NCBI RefSeq assembly: GCF_023913735.1
Contig: NZ_JAMXBH010000019.1
Location: 33,101-97,100 of the forward strand
Source of the DNA: Pseudarthrobacter raffinosi
GTDB lineage: Bacteria > Actinomycetota > Actinomycetes > Actinomycetales > Micrococcaceae
Length of the DNA: 64,000 nucleotides
Reading direction: 5' to 3'
Within the stretch, counting starts at the first letter, position 1. Each line of letters starts with the position of its first letter. The translations under genes were made by a program, and so were the position numbers. Below are positions 7,948-16,871 of this stretch, in pieces. A model generated the notes under the pieces. The model had not been told where the DNA came from. It saw nothing but the letters and a program-made list of their open reading frames with translations, and searched no databases.

Positions 7948-9533
7948 TTACCGCCAGGGCCGTGGCCGGCTCCATACCGGAGAGGGTTCCGGTTCCTGGA
8001 GGGCTGACCCCAGCTGGGCCCACGCAGGCGAGCGATCTGCAGGGAGCAGACCTTCGGGCGGGGTGTCGTCAGATAGTGGAGAGTCAGGTTCTTGGTGGCC
8101 CAGCACTTCAAGGATCTCAGGTGGCCAGGTCGGTGGTTCCCAGTCGGGGTGTTCGCTCGCGTAGTGCCGTCCGGTGGGTGATGTCCAGCCGGGTGGTTCG
8201 TTCTTTGTGGCGGCGGTGGGTTTCCAGGCTGTGGTGTGTCTGAGTCTGTGGTGTTGTGGCAGGGTTGGCCGAGATTTGGGATGCCGGTGGTGCCGCCGTG
8301 GGCCCAGGCGAGGAGGTGGTCCGCTTCGGTGTCGAGGGAGTGGTTGCTGCAGCCTGGGAAGGGGCATTTTCCGTCGCGTAGTCGTAGCCATTGGCGTTGG
8401 GCTTTGGTGAGCCGGTAGCTGGTCCGGCCGATCTCGAGCGGTGCTCCGTCGCGGGGATCGATCAGGACGCGGTGGAAGGATTCGGCACCGTCGGCGATCA
8501 GGTGGCGGGCCATGGATGGCGGGGTCGGCCCGTATCCGTCGAGCATGGCCGATTCATCGGTGAGGCCGAGCAGCGCCATGACCGGGACCGTGATCAGCAC
8601 CTGCGCCCGCGGTGAGGGAATACCGCCACCCACGCCGACGGATTCCCGGCCAGAGCTGAGATCGGTTCCGCCGGTGATGCCGCTTGATCCGCCGCTGATG
8701 CAGTCCGCGTTTACGCCGAGGAGCCAGGTGGCAACGGTGTCGGCGCGGAGCTGAGTGAGGGTCCGGTCCTCATGGGGGCCTTGGAGGGCGCGGGCGGCGG
8801 TGGTGGTACGGTCCCAGATCCCCGCGGACTGATCCGCGGGCAGGTAGGCGGAGAGCCAGGCCATACCGTCCCGGTCCGGGGCATACTCCACCCGTCGGTC
8901 CGCGGCACACCTGGTATGGCGCTTTTCGATGCTGACCGGGTGGTGCCGCTCCCGCCAGGTCCGGGCTTTGTGCCGGAACCGGCCGGGGATGAGCTCACCG
9001 GCGCGGCCACGTGCCGGATTCACGACGAAGGGGTCCAGGAAATGTGCCTCCAACGCCTGCGCCCCGGTGAGGTCAAGGTTGGTGGTTTCGTCGACCATGA
9101 TCCGGGCGTGCTGCCACGAAATCGTCCCGGCCTGCAATGCCGCGAACGTCAGCGGCAAGGCCGTGGTCAGTACGTGGGATTCGGCGAGCAGGGCACCGGC
9201 ACTGCGTTCACTCACCGTCAGGGCGCAAGCGACCTCAGCGACGACAGCCATCTCCTGACCTGTGTGGTCCTGCGGCGACTCGGCCGGACCCGCCAGGGCC
9301 TCGGCAGCGGCGCCGTAACCGGCAGCCAGCCAGGCCTTCAGGGCGGCACTTTTCGCGTCCAACCGCGAGATCTCGGCCAGCCCGTCCAGGAAACCACCCA
9401 CCACCCGGCGCAACGGATCAGCCTCCCAGGGACCGGAGGCTTCGGCAGCTTCACTGATCACAACAGCCAGCCCTGCGAAAGACGTCGAAAGGGCCTCCGC
9501 CGTCGCCACAGCTGCTCTGCTACCCATACTCAA
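7948..9533 (-). pseudogene. DUF222/HNH endonuclease (13E12-type) with 3' frameshift
   Basis: The gene starts at ATG 9533. The DUF222 region fills most of the protein, followed by the HNH signature (LRDGKCPFPGCSNH...TEADHLLAWAHGG). Just after PNLGQPC, at 8253-8261, the expected HHRLRHTTAWKPT continues in a second frame that ends at 7948, while the original frame runs on as low-quality Pro-rich sequence to 7941. One missing C in the C-run would join them. These multicopy actinobacterial proteins (13E12 repeat family) carry an HNH nuclease fold of unknown biological role. The frameshift clips the HNH end and may inactivate it. Confidence 0.75.
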
Positions 9534-9657
9534 AGCATCCCAGCAGGGTCTGACAAAGACCGCGCGGGTGAGTCCCTATGTGGAAAACTCCGCTGACATC
9601 ATGTCCAACTGGCCACTCAAAAAAACACCCAAAATCACAAAGTAAATGGCATTGGGT

Positions 9658-10974
9658 CTAGACCCGCCCCAGTGCGTCGATGTCCTCGAGGAACTGCTCG
9701 TGGACCTTCTGGCTCACGGTGGTCCGGGTATCGCCGATCGCGTCGAGGTAGTCCTCGGTGCAAGGCCCCTTCCGGACCGCCTCGCGGACTGAAACGCTGC
9801 CCGCGGAAGCCGCGCCGCCGTCGTCGTACACTGCCTTTTCCAGCGCGCGCTGGGAGGCGCTGCGGGCGGCGTACTCAATGTCCGCTGGGGAGAAGCCCTC
9901 GGTCCGTTCCACCAGGAGCTCCACATCCACATCGTCCACCACGGCGGCCGGGATGAAGCGCTGCCACATGGCTTCGCGGGCCTGGCGGTCCGGGAGGCCG
10001 ATGGGGATGACGTAGTCGAACCGGCCGTGGCGCAGGAAGGCGGTGTCCAGCGCGCGGATGAAGTTCGTGGCGCAAACCAGCAGGCGGCCGGGCTGTTCGC
10101 GGAACGCCGGGATGATCTTCAGGAGCTCGTTGGTGACGCCCTGCAGGGGCGACGGCGGTTCACCCGAGCGCTGGGAGGCGATCTCTTCCACCTCGTCGAT
10201 GAACACCACGCAGTGCTCCAGCTCCGCGATCTCGAGGAATGTTTCGCGCAGGGCGCCGGCGAGGCCCTTGGGATCTGAGGCCAGACGGGACGGGAAAACC
10301 TCCACGAACGGCCACTCGAGCCGGGACGCGATGGCCTTCGCAAACGTGGTCTTGCCGGTGCCGGGAGGACCGAACAGCACCACGGCACGCGGCGGCACCA
10401 CACCGTATTCATCGGCGAGGTCGGCCTCCGCGAGGGGCAGGACCAGCCGGCGCTCCAGGAGTTCCTTTTCCTTGCGCATGCCGGCCACGTTCTCCCACAA
10501 GTCCCGGGCTAGGATCCGGCCGCCCAACTGGCCCAACGCGCCGAGCTCCTGACGCTGGACGGGGATGGTCCGCTCGAAATAACGCAGGTTCTTCTTGAGC
10601 GCGAAGCCGCGGCTGAGGAACGCCTCCACCCGGGTCTCCGCTTCCGGCATCAGCGCGGAGAGCTTGTTGAGCCCATGCGGGGCCATGCGGTTTTCGACGG
10701 CGGCGAGCAGTGACGTGCCGATCCCGCGCCCGCGATATTCAGGGAGAGTGGCCAGGAAGACGATCCAGCCCTGGTCATGCGCGGCGCGTCCGACGGCGGC
10801 GCCCACCACCTGATCGCCCTGCACCGCCACCACCGCGTGGTCTTTCTCGCAGGATGCCAGCACCTCGGAGAGGGCATAGACGGGCTCCACATCAGTGGCC
10901 TTGAGCGACTCCCAGAGGTGCAGGATCCCGTCCAGGTCTGCTGAATGGAAATCCCTGATGCGCCAGTTGGTCAT
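9658..10974 (-). CDS. GNAT acetyltransferase-AAA+ ATPase fusion
   Basis: A 438-residue two-domain protein. Residues ~1-140 form a GNAT N-acetyltransferase with the acetyl-CoA loop RGRGIG (81-86). Residues ~165-430 form a CDC48/FtsH-like AAA+ module with Walker A GPPGTGKT (202-209), Walker B VVFIDE (256-261), a sensor-1 region (LLVCATNF) and an Arg-rich HGRFDYVIPIGLPD stretch. ATG 10974 begins the GNAT fold; the frame is open further upstream to 11064 but non-homologous. The ATPase may remodel a partner that the GNAT domain acetylates, which is inference. No operon partner is visible. Confidence 0.8.
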   Translation of the reverse strand: MTNWRIRDFHSADLDGILHLWESLKATDVEPVYALSEVLASCEKDHAVVAVQGDQVVGAAVGRAAHDQGWIVFLATLPEYRGRGIGTSLLAAVENRMAPHGLNKLSALMPEAETRVEAFLSRGFALKKNLRYFERTIPVQRQELGALGQLGGRILARDLWENVAGMRKEKELLERRLVLPLAEADLADEYGVVPPRAVVLFGPPGTGKTTFAKAIASRLEWPFVEVFPSRLASDPKGLAGALRETFLEIAELEHCVVFIDEVEEIASQRSGEPPSPLQGVTNELLKIIPAFREQPGRLLVCATNFIRALDTAFLRHGRFDYVIPIGLPDRQAREAMWQRFIPAAVVDDVDVELLVERTEGFSPADIEYAARSASQRALEKAVYDDGGAASAGSVSVREAVRKGPCTEDYLDAIGDTRTTVSQKVHEQFLEDIDALGRV

Positions 10975-11112
10975 GCCGTGTCTCCCGGGTGGTTCGTCAT
11001 TGAACGGGTCATTGAGCTTCGTCGTCGAACTGCAAAAGGCGCTGTGAGGCGCTCTGCTGAGCATAGGCGATCAGCCCTCGGCGAAGGGTTGCGGGAGCGT
11101 TGCATTACAAAA

Positions 11113-11170
11113 AGTACGACGGCGGCACCTGGGTTCCGTGTCCACAGAACCCAGGTGCCGCCGTCGTACT
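11113..11170. repeat. Perfect 24-bp palindrome, GACGGCGG family
   Basis: Arms 11113-11136 and 11147-11170 are perfectly complementary around a 10-base loop, with the core ACGACGGCGGCACCTGGGTT. It begins 12 bp beyond the stop of the small gene on the minus strand, so it probably ends that transcript. A diverged copy lies at 11525-11588. Confidence 0.85.
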
Positions 11171-11181
11171 CTGCTGCCTGA

Positions 11182-11430
11182 TCAGACCTTGATCGGAACG
11201 GGGTGGACCTCGTCGGCGGGGTGGCCCGCGCGCTCGTGGATACGCCGTACAGCTTCCTCTGAGGGGGCCTCGGACAGGCAGTAAACCAAACCTGACTCGG
11301 GATCTGCCCAGGCAGATTTGAAGTCAACGCTCTCGTCGCTTTGAATGGCGAGATCGGCGTCGTGGGCTGCTTGCAAAGCTTCCTGGGTGATTCCGACCAT
11401 GTTGCGATGAACGTCCATGAATTCCGGCAT
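11182..11430 (-). CDS. SCO4226-like nickel-binding / DUF4242 family protein
   Basis: An 82-residue protein starting MPEFMDVHRNM with DPESGLVYCLSEAPS and RIHERAGHPADEV, the pattern of the DUF4242/SCO4226 family (small ferredoxin-fold proteins; SCO4226 binds nickel). AAGGAG lies 10 bp before ATG 11430. The frame stays open upstream to 11589, but that part reads through a palindrome and is not coding. The gene sits between two copies of the same palindrome family. Confidence 0.7.
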   Translation of the reverse strand: MPEFMDVHRNMVGITQEALQAAHDADLAIQSDESVDFKSAWADPESGLVYCLSEAPSEEAVRRIHERAGHPADEVHPVPIKV

Positions 11431-11524
11431 GATACTGATGCTCCTTAACTGGGTTCGACGTTGAAACAGCAGGATGCGGCCGACGTTAGACCTGCGCCTG
11501 TCAGGCGTCAAGAGGACTGCGGAA

Positions 11525-11588
11525 GTGACGACGGCGGCGGCACCCGGGTTCCGTGGAAACAGAACCCAGGTGCCGCCGTCGGACGTCA
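11525..11588. repeat. Imperfect palindrome, GACGGCGG family
   Basis: GTGACG...GTCAC outer arms and a GGCACCCGGGTTC / GAACCCAGGTGCC inner pair with a CGTGGAAACA-type loop. It is a diverged relative of the 11113-11170 hairpin and lies 22 bp beyond the stop of the amino-acid permease on the minus strand, as a terminator would. Confidence 0.7.
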
Positions 11589-11610
11589 CGGCCAGCTGGC
11601 CGGCAGGGCG

Positions 11611-13146
11611 TTACTTCTTGAAGGTCTCCGCGGGCGGGTTGGCGATGACGGGGGCGGTGCCGGTGAAGCCTTCGCGGGTTTCGGCGATCTCACGGATTCG
11701 TTGGCGGCAGGCGTACCAGCCGACGACCATGAGTGCGGAGGCGATGGCGGTGACGAGCATGGTGAGGGGTGAGTCGATGAAGACCATCACCAGGACGCTG
11801 ACGAGGAAGAGCAGTGAGAGGTAGCCGGTGTACGGGGCGCCGAACATCCGGAAGGAGGGGCGTTTGAGCCAGCCTTTGTTCGCCCAGCGTTGGAGCTGGA
11901 TCTGGCAGAGCACAATGGTTGCCCAGGTCATGACGATGCCCACGGACGCGACGTTCAGCACGATTTCGAAGGCCTGTGCGGGGACGAGGTAGTTCAGCGG
12001 GACGCCGAGGAGGGACACGCCGGCGGTGATGGCGATGCCGCCGTAGGGGACGCCGGCTTTGTTCATGCGGCCCGCGAATTTCGGGGCGGAGCCGTTCACG
12101 GACATGGACCGGAGTATGCGGCCGGTGGAGTATAGGCCGGCGTTGAGGGAGGAGAGCGCGGCGGTGAGGACCACCAGGTTCATGATGACGTCCACGCCCT
12201 GGATGCCGATGGAGCCGAAGAATGTCACGAACGGGCTGACGCCCTTTTCGTAGGAGGTGTAGGGCAGCAGGAGGGCGAGCAGGATGACGGAGCCGACGTA
12301 GAAGACCGCGATCCGGAAGACTACGGAGTTGATGGCCTTGGGCATGATCTTTTCCGGGTTTTCGGTTTCGCCGGCGGCGGTGCCGACGAGTTCAATGGAG
12401 GCGTAGGCGAACAGGACGCCTTGCATCAGGATGATCATGGGGAGCAGGCCGTTGGGGAAGATACCGCCGTTGTCCGAGAGGAGGCTGAGGCCCACCTGCT
12501 GGCCGTCCACGGGGGTGCCGAAGATGACGAAGTAGGTGCCCACCACGAGGAAGACCACCAGTGCGGCGACCTTGATCAGGGCGAACCAGAATTCCATCTC
12601 GCCGAACACCTTTACGGAGACGAGGTTCAGGCAGAGCACCACCAGCAGGGCGATGAGGGCCCAGGCCCACTGCGGTACTTCGGCCATCCAGGGGATGTAG
12701 TTGCCGAAGAAGTTCATGTAGAGTGCGGCGGCGGTGATGTCCACGATGGTGGTGGTGGCCCAGTTGATCCAGTAGAACCAGCCGGAGACGAACGCGGCTT
12801 TCTCGCCGAAGAATTCGCGGGCGTAGGAGACGAACGAGCCTGATGAGGGGCGGTGCAGGACCAGTTCGCCGAGGGCCCGCAGGATGAGGAACGCGAAGAA
12901 ACCGCAGACGGCGTAGGCGATGACCAGCGAGGGGCCGGCGGCGTTGAGGCGGCCGCCGGCGCCGAGGAACAGGCCGGTGCCGATCGCGCCGCCGATGGCG
13001 ATCATCTGGATCTGCCGCGGTTTGAGGTTCTTGTGGTAACCCTTGTCCTCCGCGTGCAGGGCCGATTCAGAGGCGTGCGCCTGGGGCGGCACCGTGTGGT
13101 CCGTGACGACCTGCTTTTGGGCAGTGTCCTGTTGGGGAGTTGTCAT
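11611..13146 (-). CDS. ansP: L-asparagine permease, APC family
   Basis: A 511-residue amino-acid permease with about 12 membrane segments. The N-terminal APC motif ([19 protein letters not shown], residues ~42-60) and [17 protein letters not shown] region are those of the AnsP/GabP/CycA group. Asparagine is assigned from context: it is the last gene of an operon with a GntR regulator, asparaginase and aspartase. It starts at ATG 13146, 39 bp after the aspartase stop. Confidence 0.85.
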   Translation of the reverse strand: MTTPQQDTAQKQVVTDHTVPPQAHASESALHAEDKGYHKNLKPRQIQMIAIGGAIGTGLFLGAGGRLNAAGPSLVIAYAVCGFFAFLILRALGELVLHRPSSGSFVSYAREFFGEKAAFVSGWFYWINWATTTIVDITAAALYMNFFGNYIPWMAEVPQWAWALIALLVVLCLNLVSVKVFGEMEFWFALIKVAALVVFLVVGTYFVIFGTPVDGQQVGLSLLSDNGGIFPNGLLPMIILMQGVLFAYASIELVGTAAGETENPEKIMPKAINSVVFRIAVFYVGSVILLALLLPYTSYEKGVSPFVTFFGSIGIQGVDVIMNLVVLTAALSSLNAGLYSTGRILRSMSVNGSAPKFAGRMNKAGVPYGGIAITAGVSLLGVPLNYLVPAQAFEIVLNVASVGIVMTWATIVLCQIQLQRWANKGWLKRPSFRMFGAPYTGYLSLLFLVSVLVMVFIDSPLTMLVTAIASALMVVGWYACRQRIREIAETREGFTGTAPVIANPPAETFKK

Positions 13147-13185
13147 GCGGTGTCCTTTGGGGGTGGTTGGGCGGGCGGGTAGGGA

Positions 13186-14640
13186 CTATTTGCTGAGATT
13201 CGCCAGGCGCTCAGGACTGAGGAGTTCCTGGAGCTGGGCGGCGGTTAGCAGGCCATGCTCGAGCACGAGTTCGGCCACACCCTTGCCGGTGGCGAGAGCC
13301 TCCTGGGCGATGGCGGTGGCGGTGGTGTAGCCGAGGTGGGGGTTGAGGGCTGTGACCAGGCCGATTGACTGTTCCACGGTGATGCGGAGGTGTTCGGTGT
13401 TGGCGGTGATGTCCCGGACGCAGCGTGCCGTGAGGGTGCGGCAGGCGGCTTCCAGGTGGGAGATGCTCTTGTGGAGGCTGTGGACGATGATGGGTTCGAA
13501 GGCGTTGAGTTGGAGCTGCCCGGCTTCGGCGGCCATGGTGATGGTGACGTCGTTGCCGATGACCTCGTAGGCCACCTGGCTGACCACTTCGGGGATTACC
13601 GGGTTGATCTTGCCGGGCATGATGGAGGAGCCGGACTGGACGGCCGGCAAATTGATCTCGCCGAAGCCGGCGCGCGGGCCGGAGGAGAGCAGGCGGAGGT
13701 CGTTGCAGATCTTGGAGAGTTTCACGGCCACGCGCTTGAGCACGCCGGAGAGGTGCACGAAGGCGCCCACGTCCTGGGTGGCTTCGATGAGGTCGACGGC
13801 GGTGACCAGGGGGAGGCCGGTGACCTCGGCCAGGTGCCGGCAGGCTGCCTCGGCATAGCCGGCGGGGGCGTTCAGGCCAGTGCCGATGGCGGTGGCGCCG
13901 AGGTTGATTTCGTGGATGAGCAGCTCCGCCTCGGCCAGGCGCAGCCGGTCCTCGCCGATGGTGATGGCGTAGGTGCCGAACTCCTGGCCCAGCGTCATGG
14001 GGACGGCGTCCTGCAGCTGGGTGCGGCCCATCTTCACCACGGTGCGGAATTCCAGTGCTTTGGCGGCGAAGGCCTCTTCGAGTTCGGCCAGTGCGTCCAG
14101 CAGTTCCCGGCCGGCGAAGATGGTGCCCAGTTTCACGGCGGTGGGGTAGACGTCGTTGGTGGACTGGCTGAGGTTGACGTGGTCGTTGGGGTGCAGGCGG
14201 GCGTATTCGCCTTTGGGGTGGCCGAGGATTTCGAGGGCGCGGTTGGCGATGACCTCGTTCGCGTTCATGTTCGACGACGTCCCGGCGCCGCCCTGGATCA
14301 CGTCCACCACAAACTGGTCGCTGAGCTGGCCGTTCATCACGTCGGTGCACGCCTGCTCGATCGCCTGGCCGCGTTCGGCGTCCAGCAGTCCCAGTTCGCG
14401 GTTGGTGCGGGCGGCGGCAAGCTTCACGGCGGCCAGTCCCCGGACCAGGTGCATGTTGGAGGACAGCGGCTGCCCGGTGATGGGGAAGTTTTCCACGGCG
14501 CGGAGCGTGTGGACACCCCAGTAGGCTGCGGCGGGGAGGTCACGGTCGCCCAGCAGGTCATGCTCGGAGCGGGTTGCGGCCGAGGTGCCGGCCGCGTTGG
14601 TGCCGGCGGCTGACGTGGTGGCCTTGTTGGCAGTGGTCAT
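13186..14640 (-). CDS. aspA: Aspartate ammonia-lyase (aspartase)
   Basis: A 484-residue fumarase/aspartase superfamily enzyme with the signature GSSIMPGKINPVIPE (residues ~330-345) and the STNDVYPTA substrate loop. It deaminates L-aspartate to fumarate and ammonia in the cytosol. The fold begins at SEHDLLGDRDLPAAAYWGVHT. ATG 14640 (GAGGA five bases upstream) is chosen over GTG 14652, which would overlap the asparaginase stop. It takes the aspartate made by the preceding asparaginase. Confidence 0.93.
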   Translation of the reverse strand: MTTANKATTSAAGTNAAGTSAATRSEHDLLGDRDLPAAAYWGVHTLRAVENFPITGQPLSSNMHLVRGLAAVKLAAARTNRELGLLDAERGQAIEQACTDVMNGQLSDQFVVDVIQGGAGTSSNMNANEVIANRALEILGHPKGEYARLHPNDHVNLSQSTNDVYPTAVKLGTIFAGRELLDALAELEEAFAAKALEFRTVVKMGRTQLQDAVPMTLGQEFGTYAITIGEDRLRLAEAELLIHEINLGATAIGTGLNAPAGYAEAACRHLAEVTGLPLVTAVDLIEATQDVGAFVHLSGVLKRVAVKLSKICNDLRLLSSGPRAGFGEINLPAVQSGSSIMPGKINPVIPEVVSQVAYEVIGNDVTITMAAEAGQLQLNAFEPIIVHSLHKSISHLEAACRTLTARCVRDITANTEHLRITVEQSIGLVTALNPHLGYTTATAIAQEALATGKGVAELVLEHGLLTAAQLQELLSPERLANLSK

Positions 14641-14648
14641 GGGGGTCC

Positions 14649-15749
14649 TCACAGGGCTTCGTTGACGGGCGTGGACAGGAAATCGGTGGCCTGCAGCAGG
14701 CCGACCCGATGGCCGCCTCCCAGGACGGGCGCGGTGCCGATCCCTGCGAGCGGCGCGGTGTCCACGCCGAGCGCCTCCAGCATGCGGACGGTGACGGGCA
14801 TCCTGGCGCGGTCGCCGCCGTCGGAGATCTTTACCGCGATGGCGCGGCCGTCCGGCAGGCCCACCAGCTGCACGCCTTCAAAGCCGTCCTTCGCCACTAT
14901 GCCGGGGGACAGGCGCATCAGTTCGGTGACGTCCCGGCGCTCACCGGCCACCATGTCGGGGTGCTGCTGCATGGCCAGGCCGACGGCGGCTTCCGCGGTC
15001 AGTGGCGCGTGCCCGCCGCCGTCGGAGGTGCTGTTGGCGGTGTTGCCGGCGGCGCTGTTGCTGGCGGCGGCGATGCGCCCGAACGCGCGGGCCATGCCCC
15101 GGAGGGTCAGGGCGAAGAGCGGGGTGCCGCAGCCGTCCGTGCTGAGGGCCAGCGGCGCCTCGCCGGTCAGCTCGGCGACGGTGCTGGCGATCAGCTGCTG
15201 CAGCGGATGGGACGGGTCCAGGTAGCCCTTGACCGGCCAGCCGTTGATGACGCAGGTGGCGGCCATGGCGGCGTGCTTGCCGGAGCAGTTCTGCGTGAGC
15301 CGGGTGGCGTGCCCGCCGGAACGCAGCCATTCCTCGCGCTCGGTGGCGCCGTACGGGAGGTCGGTGCTGTTCTCCAGGTCGCTGGGGGCCAGGCCGTGGA
15401 GTTCAAGGATGCGCAGGGCCCCGTCGCGGTGCCTGGCGGCGCCGGAGTGGCTGGCCGCGGTCAGCGCCAGGAGGCCGGCCGGGAGGTCCAGGCCGGCACG
15501 GACCAGGGCCACGGCCTGCAGCGGCTTGAGCGAGGAGCGCGGGTAGAAGGGGGCCAGCGGATCGCCGGCCGCTGCCAGGGTGGAGCCGTCCGGCGCGGTG
15601 GCGATGACCGAGCCGTAGTGGATGCTCTCCACCAGGCGGTCGCGGGTGGCCACGGCCAGGGCGGCGTGCTGCGGGAGACCGCTGGATAACTGGCCGTCCA
15701 TTGCGTCGAAGGGAGCCGGCAGGGCAGCGGGAATGGCAGGGGCTGGCAT
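14649..15749 (-). CDS. L-asparaginase, Rhizobium etli type (PF06089)
   Basis: A 366-residue enzyme of the R. etli-type asparaginase family, unrelated to the E. coli AnsA/AnsB fold. Visible family blocks are PRSSLKPLQAVALVRAG (residues ~69-85), ASHSGAARHRDG, NCSGKHAAMA (~158-167) and the TDGCGTPLFALTL block. It hydrolyses asparagine to aspartate and ammonia. It lies 18 bp after the GntR regulator and 8 bp before aspA, so the two enzymes form a path from asparagine to fumarate. Confidence 0.88.
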   Translation of the reverse strand: MPAPAIPAALPAPFDAMDGQLSSGLPQHAALAVATRDRLVESIHYGSVIATAPDGSTLAAAGDPLAPFYPRSSLKPLQAVALVRAGLDLPAGLLALTAASHSGAARHRDGALRILELHGLAPSDLENSTDLPYGATEREEWLRSGGHATRLTQNCSGKHAAMAATCVINGWPVKGYLDPSHPLQQLIASTVAELTGEAPLALSTDGCGTPLFALTLRGMARAFGRIAAASNSAAGNTANSTSDGGGHAPLTAEAAVGLAMQQHPDMVAGERRDVTELMRLSPGIVAKDGFEGVQLVGLPDGRAIAVKISDGGDRARMPVTVRMLEALGVDTAPLAGIGTAPVLGGGHRVGLLQATDFLSTPVNEAL

Positions 15750-15767
15750 GGGGTCCTTGGGTGGCGG

Positions 15768-16502
15768 TTACTGGTTGAGGATGGAATCGAGCGCGACGCC
15801 CACGGCGTGCAGGTGCGCGGCCATGGCGGCGCTGGCTTCGTCCGCGGAGCCGGCCTCGATGGCGGCGAGGATCCGCTGGTGTTCCACGTCCGAGGCGTGC
15901 TGGCGGTCCGCTACCATGTTGAGCGTTTCGGACTGGTGCGCCAGGGCGCCCCGGATGTCCCCGACCACGCTGGCGAACACCCTGTTGCGGCTGGCGCGGG
16001 CGATGGCGGCGTGGAAGCTGGAGTCCAGGGAAACCCAGGATTCGGGGTCTGTTTCCGCGGTCATGGCGTCCACGATGTGCCGGAGCGTTTCCAGCTGTTC
16101 GTCGGTGCGGCGCTGGGCGGCGAGTCCGGCGGCGGGTACCTCGATGTGCGGCCGGGCTTCGGTGAGGTCCCGGGCGGAGTATTGGCCCAGCGTTAGGTCA
16201 TTGGCCACCTTGTCGGCCACCACGAAGGTGCCCTTGCCGGTTTTGGTGACGGTGAGGCCCAGGGCGGTGCAGGAACGGAGGGCCTCGCGGATGACGGAGC
16301 GGCTGACCCCGTACTGCTGGGCGAGGGTGGCTTCGGAGCTGAGCTTGCCGCCCACGGCCGCCCTGCCGGACTCGATGTCGGCGCGGATGGCGTTGAACAC
16401 CGCTTCGGCAGCGCTGAGCCGGGCCAAGGGCTGGGCTCGGAGGGACTGCTCGCCGGGGGATTCCGCAGGCTGTCCTGCTATCCGGCTGTCTGACAGGTTC
16501 AT
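15768..16502 (-). CDS. GntR-family regulator with FCD domain (FadR type)
   Basis: A 244-residue regulator with an N-terminal winged helix (VFNAIRADIESGRAAVGGKL, QQYGVSRSVIREALRSC, residues ~32-85) and a C-terminal all-helical FCD effector domain with metal-binding-type His residues (FHAAIARASRN, AHLHAVG). It is the first gene of the asparagine operon and is presumably its local regulator, with asparagine or aspartate as a likely effector. A TTGACA/CATATT promoter ends six bases before the ATG, so the transcript may be leaderless. Confidence 0.88.
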   Translation of the reverse strand: MNLSDSRIAGQPAESPGEQSLRAQPLARLSAAEAVFNAIRADIESGRAAVGGKLSSEATLAQQYGVSRSVIREALRSCTALGLTVTKTGKGTFVVADKVANDLTLGQYSARDLTEARPHIEVPAAGLAAQRRTDEQLETLRHIVDAMTAETDPESWVSLDSSFHAAIARASRNRVFASVVGDIRGALAHQSETLNMVADRQHASDVEHQRILAAIEAGSADEASAAMAAHLHAVGVALDSILNQ

Positions 16503-16508
16503 GCTTAA

Positions 16509-16537
16509 AATATGGCACGGGTCACACGGGCTGTCAA
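16509..16537 (-). promoter_or_regulatory. Promoter of the asparagine operon, near-consensus
   Basis: On the minus strand TTGACA (16537-16532) and CATATT (16514-16509) are separated by 17 bp, a near-perfect SigA-type promoter. The predicted start falls at or within a base or two of ATG 16502, implying a leaderless mRNA. Confidence 0.6.
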
Positions 16538-16718
16538 TCGGGCACGGGACGGGGTTTCACGGCGCAGGCTGACTCCAGGATCAGGGGCCGCGGGAGCGAC
16601 GTCGCTGTCCAGCCTCTAGGGCGCATCCGGGGCTGGCGGATAAGCTGTGTGTGGGGAGGCCCGTCCGGCCGACCGGGTGCGCGGCGGCGAAGGCCGTCGA
16701 CGTTTGTTGGGGGCTGAA

Positions 16719-16871
16719 ATGGAACAGGCAGTCAAGGGAAACGATCATGCGGATTTCTACCAGGAGCTGGTCTAGGCGGCGCCGGATGCACTGCTAAGGG
16801 TCGGTGCGGACGGTTCTATTGTCTTCGTCAATAACCAGACGGAACAGCTCTTTGGTTACCGGCGGGACGAG
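16719..16871 (+). other. Severed 5' coding end of the hybrid kinase gene
   Basis: ATG 16719 opens a frame reading MEQAVKGNDHADFYQELV, then TAG (16773-16775), then AAPDALLRVGADGSIVFVNN, which is the start of a PAS domain, in the same frame as the kinase below. A Glu codon (GAG) in place of TAG would give a continuous ~941-residue protein. The lesion is a single in-frame amber codon. Confidence 0.7.

Noticed and set aside
11431..11589. Extended N-terminus for the DUF4242-like protein
   Set aside because: It would read through the palindromic repeat, and AAGGAG positions ATG 11430.
13390..14613. 407-codon open frame opposite aspA, and similar long frames opposite jetC and other genes
   Set aside because: High-GC DNA gives long antisense frames; their translations are low-complexity and lack family features, while the opposite strand encodes clear enzymes.
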